64,000 nt of DNA from Mucilaginibacter myungsuensis (GTDB lineage: Bacteria; Bacteroidota; Bacteroidia; Sphingobacteriales; Sphingobacteriaceae), in assembly GCF_015222005.1 (NCBI RefSeq), contig NZ_JADFFL010000002.1, positions 372,001 to 436,000 on the forward strand. Direction: 5' to 3'. Shown one piece after another: positions 34,215-42,254 of this stretch. The stretch's first letter is position 1; each line of letters begins with the position of its first letter. The notes under the pieces were generated by a model. That model saw only the letters and a program-made list of their open reading frames with translations. It was not told the origin of the DNA and did not search any database. A program made the position numbers and the translations under genes.

Positions 34215-37200
34215 TTACACCTTCATCAAGGATAGCACAACAGCGATCTCCCGCCCCGTATCGTCAAGTAGCTCGGCTAAGCGGGTTCCGTCGAAGGTTT
34301 CTAATTTCTCCAGATCGGCGGATAGTTGGGCCAATACCGGCAGACCGGCAGACGTGGCCGTGCCGTATAGTTTATGACCCGTCTGCCGGATGGCCTGCAG
34401 GTCATTAGCTGCAACCTGTGTGGTAAGCCTGTCCATCGACTGTTGTAACTCTACCCTTGTGAGGCGAATAACCTCATTAATGATATCGGGGTCGTCGCCT
34501 ACGTAGTTTTTGATGGTCTCGATATCAAAATGTACCGGTTGCGGCGTTGCCACAACAGTGCTTGCCACGATCACCTGATCTACCGGGTCCACAGCGTTAC
34601 CCAGCCATTTATGGAATACCTGTGCAAAGGTTTCTTCCACGATGGGTTTCACGGCAAAGTCGTCCATGCCGGCTAACAGGCATTTTTCTTTTTCGCCCTT
34701 TACGTTACCGGCAGTAAGGGCAATAATGGGCAGGATGCGGTCGCCCTGTATTTCGCGGATCTTGCGAGTAGCATCATAGCCGTTCATTTCGGGCATCTGC
34801 ACATCCATAAAAATGATGGACGGCCAGTGGTTGCTGCAATACTCAACTGCCTCTAAACCATTTTGGGCTTCGGTAACGATGGCATTAGGCGCTATCTTTT
34901 TCAGGATGGTTTTAGCCAACAGCATGTTCACCGGGTTGTCCTCGGTAACCAGCACGTTCAATGCCCGGTCGGTAGTGGCAACCTCGTTAGCATCGCCTTG
35001 CTTTTGGCCATCAGCTTCCTTAATATGTAATCGCGACAGCGTGTTGTAGATATCCTGCATCTTTACAGGCTTCACCAAGCGGTGGCGCACGCCTAACTCA
35101 TCACAAGCTTTGATAATGGCGCTATCATCGGCCGAACTGTACAGCAGGATCACCGGCAGATCTTTTCCCTCAGCCTGGAACATTTCGCGGATCTTGCGGA
35201 TGGTTTCCAAACCGTTAAAGTGCGGCATATGATAATCCATGATCACCACATCAAATTTCTTACCCTTGGATAGCAATTGCAAAGCCTCGAAACCGTTGCT
35301 TACCGCTACGGTCTTTATCTTTTTAAGCAGCAACATTTGGGTCAGGATAAGGCGGTTGTTCTCGTTATCATCAACGATCAGCACGTTCTTTATCAGGTCT
35401 ATGTGTTCCCAATCTATCGGGTCGCCTTCTTCGGTCTTTAGGTCTATGTCAAAATAGAAAGTACTACCCTTGCCCGGCTCGCTCACCAGATCCAGTTTGC
35501 TGCCCATCAACTCTAACAAGCGATTAGAGATAGTCAATCCCAAACCTGTGCCTCCATATTTTTTAGTGGTCGACGGATCCTCTTGCGAGAACGCCTGAAA
35601 GATCTTGCTCTGCTGCTCGGGCTTAATGCCAATGCCCGTATCACGCACCGAGAAACGTATTTTGGTGCGGTCCTTTTTGTGCGATAGTACGGTGATCTTC
35701 AGTTCTATTTCGCCCTGATGGGTAAATTTGGTAGCGTTGCCCAACAGGTTGATCAGCACCTGCTTTAACCGCAATGCATCAGCCCAGATAAAACGCGGCA
35801 GATCGCCGGATATATCCATCAGCATTTCCAAACCTTTAGTCTGCACCTGGTAGGCGGTAATATCTATAGCCTGGCTGCCCAATTCATACAGATCGGTTTT
35901 TTCGATATCCAACTCCAGCTTGCCCGACTCGATCTTGGAGAAATCGAGGATATCGTTAATGATACTCAACAACGCGTTACCCGATTGGTGTACGATGTTG
36001 AGGTATTGGTACTGCGTCTCGTTCAGGTTGGTCTTCAGCACCAGATCAGTAAAGCCGATCACGCCATTCAACGGGGTGCGTATCTCGTGGCTCATGCTGG
36101 CCAAAAACTCCGATTTGGCCATACTGGCCTGCTCGGCCAGTAGTTTAGCGGCGCGCAGTTCCTCACGTTGCTTTACATCTTTGGTCACATTTCGGGTAGA
36201 TATCATAATGCCGCCGATACTACCATCGAACTGGCTCCAAGGGCGCATCTCCCAGGATACGTACATGGGTTCTTGTGTTGCATCGGGCTGAAATACATCT
36301 TCCTCTACCTTGATCACTGCACCCTTCAATACTCCTTGATGGCGTTCTCTACGTTCTTTGCTCAGGTTTTTAAAAGTGCTATAGTACGATACCCCTTCAA
36401 TATTTTTTTCTTTGATGTGGAACTCATCCAGCCACATATTGCTGGCGGCTATGTAGTTCATATCATTGTCCAACATGGCTACCGCCGCCGGGGCATGCTC
36501 CACAAAAGCGGCCAATTGCGCGCGCGACCTCTCTATTTCCAGTTCAGCTTTTTTCTTTTCGTCGATATCCTGAAAGGTGCCGTACAATCGCTTACAAACG
36601 CCATCTACGCACTCTGAGTTACCTAAAGCACGCACCCAAAGTTCCTGTCCGTCGGGCTTAATTATCCTTAACTCTTCATCAAAAGACCTGCCCTCGGCGA
36701 TCGCTTTATCCACCGCGTGTTTTATTCGGTCACGATCCTCGCCTTCTTTATAAAAATCAACAGCGGTAGCCAAATCGGGTTTAAAATCAACATCAACTCC
36801 GTGGATGGTCTTGGTCTCATCGGTCCAATTAAGAATGCCTTTGGTAATGTCCACCTCCCAGCCACCAACGCGGGCCACCTTGTTGGTTTGCTCTAACATA
36901 GCTTTGGTACGCTCCAAAGCCATTTGCAGTTGATGACGTTCCGTCACATCAATGGCGTTACCGATCACATAATCAGGCCCATCTATGCCCGGCTCCAGAA
37001 TGTTGTTATACATCCATACCAGGTAAGAACCATTCTTATGCTGCGTAAGCATTTGGCCGCTCGACCGCCCTTTCGCTTTAACCTCTTTTAGATAGGCGTC
37101 AACAAACTCATGGCGTTGCTTAGGGACGATATCATACAAACTCATCTGAACGATCTCTTCGGGCGTGTAGCCTAAGATCCCCGTTCCGGCCATGTTCACC

Positions 37201-38141
37201 GATATGAAATTGCCCCTAAGATCATGCGTACACATAAAACCCTGCGAGTTCTCAAAAAAGGCCCGCAGTTTTTGCTCACTTACAGATAGTTGCTGTTCCC
37301 TGGCTTTTTCTTCAGTGATATCCCGGCCAACGGCAAAAACATTTCCTGTATCGCCTTCGGGTATGCCCGCCCACTGTATGGTACGGTAGTCGCCGTCTTT
37401 TGTGCGCAAACGCTGGTCCACACTTACTTCTACGATACCTCTGCTCAGCTTTTCCAACTCGATACGAGTATGTTCCCGGTCGTCGGGGTGGACGAACTCC
37501 AGCGAGTTGGTATTAAGGATATATTCTTCGCTCCAACCTAATACACGGGTAAAAGCATGGTTGATCTTCTTAAAATAACCGTCGGACCCGGCAATGCAGA
37601 TCAGGTCGTTAGAGGTTTGGAACAGTTTATCAAAATACTGCATTTCCTCCTTCTGCCTCCGCTCCACAATGAGCGCTATAGCTTCCTTAGCTAATAACTC
37701 CAATGCACGGTTCTGCTTGTCGGTCAATACACGGGGTTTGCGATCGATCACGCACAGTGTTCCTAAGGCATATCCATTCGGATCTATCAACGGCTGACCC
37801 GAATAAAAGCGGATATCGGGCGCGCCTGTCACTAATGGGTTATTTTTGAAACGATCGTCTTTAGTGGCATCCTCCACAACAAAACGCTCATTTCCCATGA
37901 TGGCATGCTGACAAAATGCGATATCGCGCGGGGTTTCGCTAACGTCAAGCCCAACTTTACTTTTGAACCATTGGCGTTTTTCGTCTATCAGCGATATCAG
38001 CGTGATGGGTACATCGCAAATAATAGAAGCCAACTCTGTAATGCGGTCATATTCGGCCTCAGTAAGCGAGTCCATTATCCCGTAGTTCTCCAGGGCTTTC
38101 AGGCGTGCTATTTCGTTATCAGGAGTCGGGTACTTACTCAC
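34215..38141 (-). CDS. Soluble hybrid histidine kinase: GAF, four PAS, HK, two receivers, Hpt
   Basis: A 1308-residue phosphorelay protein without signal peptide or membrane segment, so it senses cytoplasmic cues. The order is GAF (about 1-160), four PAS/PAC units (about 165-660; the markers are HPDDREHTR, TPEEIVQMSL and LNWTDETKTIHG), and HisKA with phosphoacceptor His685 in MSHEIRTPLNGV. Then comes HATPase with GTGLGLTISNRLLELMGS, receiver 1 with Asp969 in MDYHMP, receiver 2 with Asp1113 in MDVQMPEMNGYD, and Hpt with His1256 in TGHKLYGTATSAG. All phospho-sites are intact, so a complete His-Asp-His relay is present in one chain. The start is GTG. No output regulator is adjacent. Confidence 0.95.
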   Translation of the reverse strand: MSKYPTPDNEIARLKALENYGIMDSLTEAEYDRITELASIICDVPITLISLIDEKRQWFKSKVGLDVSETPRDIAFCQHAIMGNERFVVEDATKDDRFKNNPLVTGAPDIRFYSGQPLIDPNGYALGTLCVIDRKPRVLTDKQNRALELLAKEAIALIVERRQKEEMQYFDKLFQTSNDLICIAGSDGYFKKINHAFTRVLGWSEEYILNTNSLEFVHPDDREHTRIELEKLSRGIVEVSVDQRLRTKDGDYRTIQWAGIPEGDTGNVFAVGRDITEEKAREQQLSVSEQKLRAFFENSQGFMCTHDLRGNFISVNMAGTGILGYTPEEIVQMSLYDIVPKQRHEFVDAYLKEVKAKGRSSGQMLTQHKNGSYLVWMYNNILEPGIDGPDYVIGNAIDVTERHQLQMALERTKAMLEQTNKVARVGGWEVDITKGILNWTDETKTIHGVDVDFKPDLATAVDFYKEGEDRDRIKHAVDKAIAEGRSFDEELRIIKPDGQELWVRALGNSECVDGVCKRLYGTFQDIDEKKKAELEIERSRAQLAAFVEHAPAAVAMLDNDMNYIAASNMWLDEFHIKEKNIEGVSYYSTFKNLSKERRERHQGVLKGAVIKVEEDVFQPDATQEPMYVSWEMRPWSQFDGSIGGIMISTRNVTKDVKQREELRAAKLLAEQASMAKSEFLASMSHEIRTPLNGVIGFTDLVLKTNLNETQYQYLNIVHQSGNALLSIINDILDFSKIESGKLELDIEKTDLYELGSQAIDITAYQVQTKGLEMLMDISGDLPRFIWADALRLKQVLINLLGNATKFTHQGEIELKITVLSHKKDRTKIRFSVRDTGIGIKPEQQSKIFQAFSQEDPSTTKKYGGTGLGLTISNRLLELMGSKLDLVSEPGKGSTFYFDIDLKTEEGDPIDWEHIDLIKNVLIVDDNENNRLILTQMLLLKKIKTVAVSNGFEALQLLSKGKKFDVVIMDYHMPHFNGLETIRKIREMFQAEGKDLPVILLYSSADDSAIIKACDELGVRHRLVKPVKMQDIYNTLSRLHIKEADGQKQGDANEVATTDRALNVLVTEDNPVNMLLAKTILKKIAPNAIVTEAQNGLEAVEYCSNHWPSIIFMDVQMPEMNGYDATRKIREIQGDRILPIIALTAGNVKGEKEKCLLAGMDDFAVKPIVEETFAQVFHKWLGNAVDPVDQVIVASTVVATPQPVHFDIETIKNYVGDDPDIINEVIRLTRVELQQSMDRLTTQVAANDLQAIRQTGHKLYGTATSAGLPVLAQLSADLEKLETFDGTRLAELLDDTGREIAVVLSLMKV

Positions 38142-38371
38142 GGTCGGCTCAAAATTGGTTATCGCAGCTGAATAAAAGCATCAGCAAAGGCTAATATATC
38201 TATTCGGGGGATCTTGCGGGTGTTGTTATGAACAAATTTATATTATTTAAATTAAAGCCACGGCATCCTGTATTCTAAATAGTTGTAAAATAAACGATGA
38301 AAAACAGCATATGGTTTTATACCACAACATAAAACATTACCTTGCTTTAAAAACCATTGGCTTCCCCCAAC

Positions 38372-38830
38372 ATGAAACTACTTTACACGCTACTGTTAAC
38401 TTTTATAATGACCGCATCTGCCCAAACCACAATGGCGCAAAACAATACCCCACGCCCCAAACTTAACCACCTGGCCATCCTGACTACCGACCTTAAAAAG
38501 TCGACCGATTTTTATCAAAATATCATTGGCCTGGAGATAGCTGAAGAGCCATTTAAAGACGGTCGCCATACCTGGTTCAGCCTGGGTGGCGGCGCGCACC
38601 TGCACATTATTCAAGAGTTGGATTCAAAAGACAATCACCGCAAAAATAACCACCTGTGCTTTGCTGTACCATCGGTAGAGGCTTTTGCCAAAAAACTGAA
38701 CGAGGCCAAGATCAAATTTGAGAATGTGCCCGGCGTTGTCGGCGCGATCACTACGCGTACCGATGGCGTTAAACAGATCTATTTTCAGGACCCGGACGGG
38801 TATTGGATAGAGATAAATGACGCGAAGTAA
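38372..38830 (+). CDS. Exported VOC-family (glyoxalase-like) protein
   Basis: A 152-residue protein with an N-terminal signal-like segment (MKLLYTLLLTFIMTASAQTT), unusual for a VOC protein. ATG 38372 was chosen over a TTG five codons upstream. The VOC paired beta-alpha-beta-beta-beta units are visible: LNHLAILTTDLKKSTDFY with a metal-ligand His, and HLHIIQELDSKDN. The second unit has HLCFAVPSVEAFAKKL and ends in FQDPDGYWIEIND with a ligand Glu. It may be a lyase, dioxygenase or binding protein. It is 9 bases ahead of a Crp/Fnr gene and probably cotranscribed. Confidence 0.85.
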   Translation: MKLLYTLLLTFIMTASAQTTMAQNNTPRPKLNHLAILTTDLKKSTDFYQNIIGLEIAEEPFKDGRHTWFSLGGGAHLHIIQELDSKDNHRKNNHLCFAVPSVEAFAKKLNEAKIKFENVPGVVGAITTRTDGVKQIYFQDPDGYWIEINDAK

Positions 38831-38839
38831 GCTGTCCTG

Positions 38840-39409
38840 ATGGAAACTACCGCCCTTTTTCAAACGCTTAATAGCATCGGCATCCTGTCGCCTGCGTTAA
38901 AAGATAGGATCAGTGGGATGATGGTTGAAGAGGTGGTGAAAAAGAGGACCCTGATCCTGAAACAAGGACAAGTTGCACGCCGGATCAGTTTTATTAACCA
39001 GGGAACGGTAAGAGCCTTTTATGACAAAGGCGACGAAACCTTCACCAACTGGTTTATGAGCGCGGGCGATTTTATCATCTCCGTCTACAGTTTCTTTTCG
39101 CAAAAACCATCTTTCGAAACCATAGTGGCCTTAGAGGATTGCACTCTATTGTCCATCAGCTGGGACCAACTACAAGATCTGTATAAAGAGTTCCCGGAGT
39201 TTAACCTGATCGGCCGCATCATTACCGAGCAATACTACATCCGCAGCGAAGAACGCGCCATAGATCTGCAGACGTTGACAGCCACACAACGATACGAGAA
39301 ACTCATTGCCACATATCCCAATATCCTGCAAAAAGCCACTCTTGGTCAGATAGCAAGCTATTTGAGTATTAAGCAGGAGACCTTGAGCCGGATAAGGGGG
39401 AAGAGGTAA
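38840..39409 (+). CDS. Crp/Fnr family transcriptional regulator
   Basis: A 189-residue regulator. Residues about 20-115 form the cyclic-nucleotide-binding fold (ILKQGQVARRISFINQGTVR, then SAGDFIISVYSFF). The C-terminus is a winged helix with recognition region LGQIASYLSIKQETLSRIR. The Cys cluster of true Fnr is absent, and the ligand is unknown; many such Bacteroidota proteins have no demonstrated cAMP response. It follows the VOC gene in a probable operon. A TTTGACT-AA-AGTCAAA palindrome upstream of the gene at 40295 is a candidate target. Confidence 0.9.
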   Translation: METTALFQTLNSIGILSPALKDRISGMMVEEVVKKRTLILKQGQVARRISFINQGTVRAFYDKGDETFTNWFMSAGDFIISVYSFFSQKPSFETIVALEDCTLLSISWDQLQDLYKEFPEFNLIGRIITEQYYIRSEERAIDLQTLTATQRYEKLIATYPNILQKATLGQIASYLSIKQETLSRIRGKR

Positions 39410-39416
39410 AGATGAC

Positions 39417-40157
39417 CTAACGAAATTCCTGAAATTCGCTACCGGGTGCTATTTGATACCATTTTTGGTTTAATAGGTAATACGCTTCTTTCCCCAATAA
39501 TATTGATGGAAAGGTTCCACCGACCTTTTGTTTCCCCGCTTTGGTTTTAATAGAGTAGTTGAACTTAGCCGTTTTGATGCTGTAAAATGAATGCGTTTTC
39601 GTGTCGAAGTTCAGTATGGTCCGGTCGTCATAAGTATAGTTTTCATCGGGGCGGGTCTTTGAATAAACCTCGTCATGAACGTCTATTATCAACTTATAGT
39701 CCCGTTCGCTATTGCCTTGCAAAACCCATTTGACGGTATAATTAGCCTTCCTATCGCCAGTGTCCCAGTCAACGTATCTTAAGGCGTGCATCGCTTCATA
39801 TAGCTTGCCCTCTTTCATACAAATGATCAAAACATTTCCTAAACCCAAGTTCGACCCACCTCTTACTACGTAACTGATCCCGATAAAGCTTTTACCTAAC
39901 AACTTGACATCTGGTAGTACTCCCCAAAAATCGCCTATCACGACCGAGTCTTTTAGGGATTTTATTTTTAGTGTATGATCAACGTAATTAGGAACGACCT
40001 TAACCCTTTCGGGCTTGTGATCCAAAGAAAGAAGGTCAAATATTTTGGTATCCCGTTTAGTGGTCTTAGCCGCTCCGTCCTTCAATTCGTCTTGAGCATT
40101 AACATTTCCAAAAAAAAACAGTAACAGGCAGATGATCAAGGCAAGGTTTGTTTTCAT
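39417..40157 (-). CDS. Secreted protein of unknown function
   Basis: A 246-residue protein with a signal peptide (MKTNLALIICLLLFFFGNVNA, cut before QDELKDG). ATG 40157 is preferred over an upstream TTG. The mature part is charged and beta-rich with no recognised motif, and it is compatible with a soluble periplasmic or surface domain. The Lys-rich middle (IKTKAGKQKVGGTF) and a single Cys are its only notable traits. It converges on the Crp/Fnr gene, with 7 bases between the stops, and is divergent from the hydroxylase gene. A TATCTTAG -7-like element precedes it (40188-40195, minus strand). Confidence 0.65.
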   Translation of the reverse strand: MKTNLALIICLLLFFFGNVNAQDELKDGAAKTTKRDTKIFDLLSLDHKPERVKVVPNYVDHTLKIKSLKDSVVIGDFWGVLPDVKLLGKSFIGISYVVRGGSNLGLGNVLIICMKEGKLYEAMHALRYVDWDTGDRKANYTVKWVLQGNSERDYKLIIDVHDEVYSKTRPDENYTYDDRTILNFDTKTHSFYSIKTAKFNYSIKTKAGKQKVGGTFPSILLGKEAYYLLNQKWYQIAPGSEFQEFR

Positions 40158-40226
40158 GGATTGCTTCAACAGCTCTGGTTGATGTCACTAAGATAGCGAA
40201 GATAATATCACCCTCAACCCTCTTTT

Positions 40227-40242
40227 TTTGACTAAAGTCAAA
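40227..40242. promoter_or_regulatory. 16-bp palindrome, candidate Crp/Fnr-type operator
   Basis: TTTGACTAAAGTCAAA is a perfect 7-bp inverted repeat around AA. It resembles Crp/Fnr-superfamily sites of the TTGAC-N4-GTCAA type and lies 53 bases before the ATG at 40295, in the divergent gap. Confidence 0.45.
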
Positions 40243-40294
40243 ACTTTACACCGCTATCCATCCAGATATTTGACCTTATCAAACACCTTACATT

Positions 40295-41014
40295 ATGTTA
40301 GTTACGATCTTAATTTGTTTTGCTTTTTGCTTCGCGATAGAGCGCATGTTCCCAGGATGGAAATTACCCGAAGTGCCTACCTGGATCATCAGGGTATTGG
40401 CTATCAATTTTTTTCAGTTGGCGATAGTGGTCCTGGCGGGATATAGCTGGGAAAAGTGGCTTTCAACCTATTCCTTGTTTCATCTGTCTGCCCATGTCCC
40501 GGCATGGGCGGGCGGTGTTATCGCCTACTTCGGTGCCACCTTTATTTTTTACTGGTGGCACCGCTGGAGGCATGAGAGCGATTTCCTTTGGACGCGCTTT
40601 CATCAGATCCATCACAGTGCGCAACGTATCGAGGTGATCACCTCCTTTTACAAACATCCGCTGGAGATGACCGTCAACTCTATCATTGGCAGTTTATTGG
40701 TCTACACATTATTGGGGTTGAATGCCGAGGCGGGAGCTATCTACACACTGTGCACCGCATTAGGAGAGTTCTTTTACCACACCAATATCAAAACACCTAA
40801 ATGGATCGGCTATATTTTTCAACGGCCCGAAATGCACCGCATACATCACGAGTATGAGAAGCATACCAGCAACTACGGCGATATTGTTTGGTGGGATATG
40901 TTATTTGGTACTTACAGCAACCCAAAAGAGTTCAAGACCAGTTGCGGTTTCGACACCGAAAAGGAGTTGCGACTGGCTGATATGCTGCGATTTAAAGACG
41001 TTCATAAAACTTGA
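40295..41014 (+). CDS. Fatty acid hydroxylase/sterol desaturase superfamily membrane protein
   Basis: A 239-residue polytopic inner-membrane protein of the di-iron oxygenase type. The histidine clusters that ligate iron are present: HRWRHESDFL, FHQIHHSAQ and HRIHHEYEKH, with a further His in YHTNIKTP. Three to four membrane segments precede or surround them (LVTILICFAFCFAIE at the start). Such proteins insert oxygen or double bonds in lipid-like substrates and often act on carotenoids or membrane lipids. The substrate is not inferable. A palindromic operator candidate lies upstream. Confidence 0.88.
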   Translation: MLVTILICFAFCFAIERMFPGWKLPEVPTWIIRVLAINFFQLAIVVLAGYSWEKWLSTYSLFHLSAHVPAWAGGVIAYFGATFIFYWWHRWRHESDFLWTRFHQIHHSAQRIEVITSFYKHPLEMTVNSIIGSLLVYTLLGLNAEAGAIYTLCTALGEFFYHTNIKTPKWIGYIFQRPEMHRIHHEYEKHTSNYGDIVWWDMLFGTYSNPKEFKTSCGFDTEKELRLADMLRFKDVHKT

Positions 41015-41034
41015 TCAACATCGGTGCAATAATA

Positions 41035-41063
41035 AACCCTATGCTTGAGGAGAGCATAGGGTT
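41035..41063. terminator. Hairpin terminator between convergent genes
   Basis: AACCCTATGCT (41035-41045) pairs perfectly with AGCATAGGGTT (41053-41063) around a 7-base loop, downstream of the hydroxylase gene and the convergent lipoprotein gene. Confidence 0.65.
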
Positions 41064-41107
41064 AAATTGAGGGATAATGATGGGTTTTCGGCTACAAAAT
41101 TTCGGGA

Positions 41108-41935
41108 TCAATACTGTGCTGTTACGATAACCCACGACCAGTAGTAGCTATTATATCCGTACAATAACACTTTCCAATCGCCGGCTTGTGCATTGGTGAT
41201 CGTGATCGTTTTAGTGCCCCTGTTACCGGCGATATCTTTATATTGGGCGTTATATACGTAAGGGGCCGCTGAGGTCACCGTCGGTGTAGTACCGCGGCTA
41301 ACAAAAACGTCGGCCATATTAAGATCGGCATTAGAAAGTTCAGTAGTTGTGACGGTCAGTGTTTTTGCATTTTTAGGTAGCGTGAACGATACTACTGACT
41401 TTCCCCCTTTTTGACCTTCCACCCTTAGGCGTCCTATTTCTACAGCTGCATTTGTATTTCCACCAGTGCCTGTTCCGGTTCCTGTTCCAGTTCCGGTCCC
41501 GGTCCCGGTCCCGGTGCCTGTATCACCGCCCGCCTTAACGTTATTGACGTATATGGCCGGGACCCCGTTCTTTGCCACAACATCAACAATATTGGTTTCG
41601 GTCTTTCTTGTGAACATTGATCTGGGCAAGTTACCTGTAAAAGTGGTTTTTACTTCGGTATAATTTGGAGGCGAGTAAGTAGAAACAATGACGGAATAAG
41701 GGATACTTTCGGGCAGTTCCATCATTTCTGTCCCGAACATTGATTTTCCATTAATGATAACTTCCTTGACCAGCCCTACGGTATTAGCAAAGTTCTCAAA
41801 GTTGGTAACTACTTTAACCCCGAGCATATTGCTCACTGCTTCGCTGATCTCTTCGTTGATCTTTTTACATGAATTTAATGTTGTGAAACATAACAACACA
41901 GATAATAAGGAGATGATGATAGGTTTTATTTTCAT
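41108..41935 (-). CDS. Lipoprotein with Gly-Thr dipeptide repeat tract
   Basis: A 275-residue lipoprotein (SVLLCFTTLNSCKKIN supplies the lipobox Cys). Residues about 135-160 are a run of Gly-Thr pairs encoded by hexamer repeats (41467-41521), separating an N-terminal domain (about 25-130) from a C-terminal beta-sandwich-like domain (VEIGRLRVEGQKGGKSVVSF onward, given here in part). The C-terminal domain reads like a bacterial pre-peptidase or carbohydrate-binding-type sandwich, but I see no firm family. The repeat tract acts as a flexible linker and can change in length by slippage. A full promoter lies upstream. Confidence 0.72.
   Translation of the reverse strand: MKIKPIIISLLSVLLCFTTLNSCKKINEEISEAVSNMLGVKVVTNFENFANTVGLVKEVIINGKSMFGTEMMELPESIPYSVIVSTYSPPNYTEVKTTFTGNLPRSMFTRKTETNIVDVVAKNGVPAIYVNNVKAGGDTGTGTGTGTGTGTGTGTGTGGNTNAAVEIGRLRVEGQKGGKSVVSFTLPKNAKTLTVTTTELSNADLNMADVFVSRGTTPTVTSAAPYVYNAQYKDIAGNRGTKTITITNAQAGDWKVLLYGYNSYYWSWVIVTAQY
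41467..41521. repeat. Degenerate hexamer microsatellite (GGNACN on the coding strand)
   Basis: About nine imperfect copies of a six-base unit (plus-strand CCNGTN, e.g. CCGGTCCCGGTCCCGGTGCC) encode the Gly-Thr linker of the lipoprotein at 41108. Because the unit is in phase with codons, a copy-number change alters linker length without a frameshift. Confidence 0.8.
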
Positions 41936-41947
41936 TTTTTTTTATTG

Positions 41948-41978
41948 CAAAGTTATTATCAGCGTGTGCTAAGGTCAA
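41948..41978 (-). promoter_or_regulatory. Promoter of the Gly-Thr lipoprotein (TTG-N20-TAACTTTG)
   Basis: On the minus strand, TTG (41976-41978), a 20-base spacer and TAACTTTG (41948-41955) match both consensus elements exactly, 12 bases before the ATG at 41935. Confidence 0.75.
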
Positions 41979-42116
41979 TACCCATAAGTTGGTATTTAGC
42001 AAATAGATATCTTCTTAAAAAAGCGTTACGACCGGCTGATATGGTGCGATCTAAGGCCGTCGGCAAAACTTAACATACTAATTACAAAAACACACCACAC
42101 GATACACATAAAATCC

Positions 42117-42124
42117 TATCTTTG
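42117..42124 (+). promoter_or_regulatory. -7 promoter element (TATCTTTG) of carB
   Basis: An exact TAnnTTTG match followed by CACCCC. It predicts a leader of about 125 bases before carB, which contains a heptamer array next to the start codon. No clear TTG is seen at the -33 position. Confidence 0.6.
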
Positions 42125-42212
42125 CACCCCGACGCTGAGGTCGGTTTATCTCGCCCCGGCGCATAGATTTTGAATTCCGAAGTAAAAGTAAAAAGCGGTA
42201 TGAAACTGGCTT

Positions 42213-42247
42213 AAACTCAAGACTTAGGACTTAAGACTCAAGACTTA
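42213..42247 (+). repeat. Heptanucleotide tandem array in the carB leader
   Basis: Five consecutive heptamers: AAACTCA, AGACTTA, GGACTTA, AGACTCA, AGACTTA. The array ends 7 bases before the carB ATG and so overlaps the ribosome-binding region. Short heptamer arrays of this look recur in Bacteroidota intergenic DNA. Confidence 0.75.
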
Positions 42248-42254
42248 AAAAGCT

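Noticed and set aside
36168-36617. Antisense frames opposite the hybrid kinase
   Set aside because: They are shadows of the coding strand with no start signal and no recognisable domain.
42213-42247. A CRISPR array
   Set aside because: The units are seven bases long without spacers, and no cas genes are present in the window.
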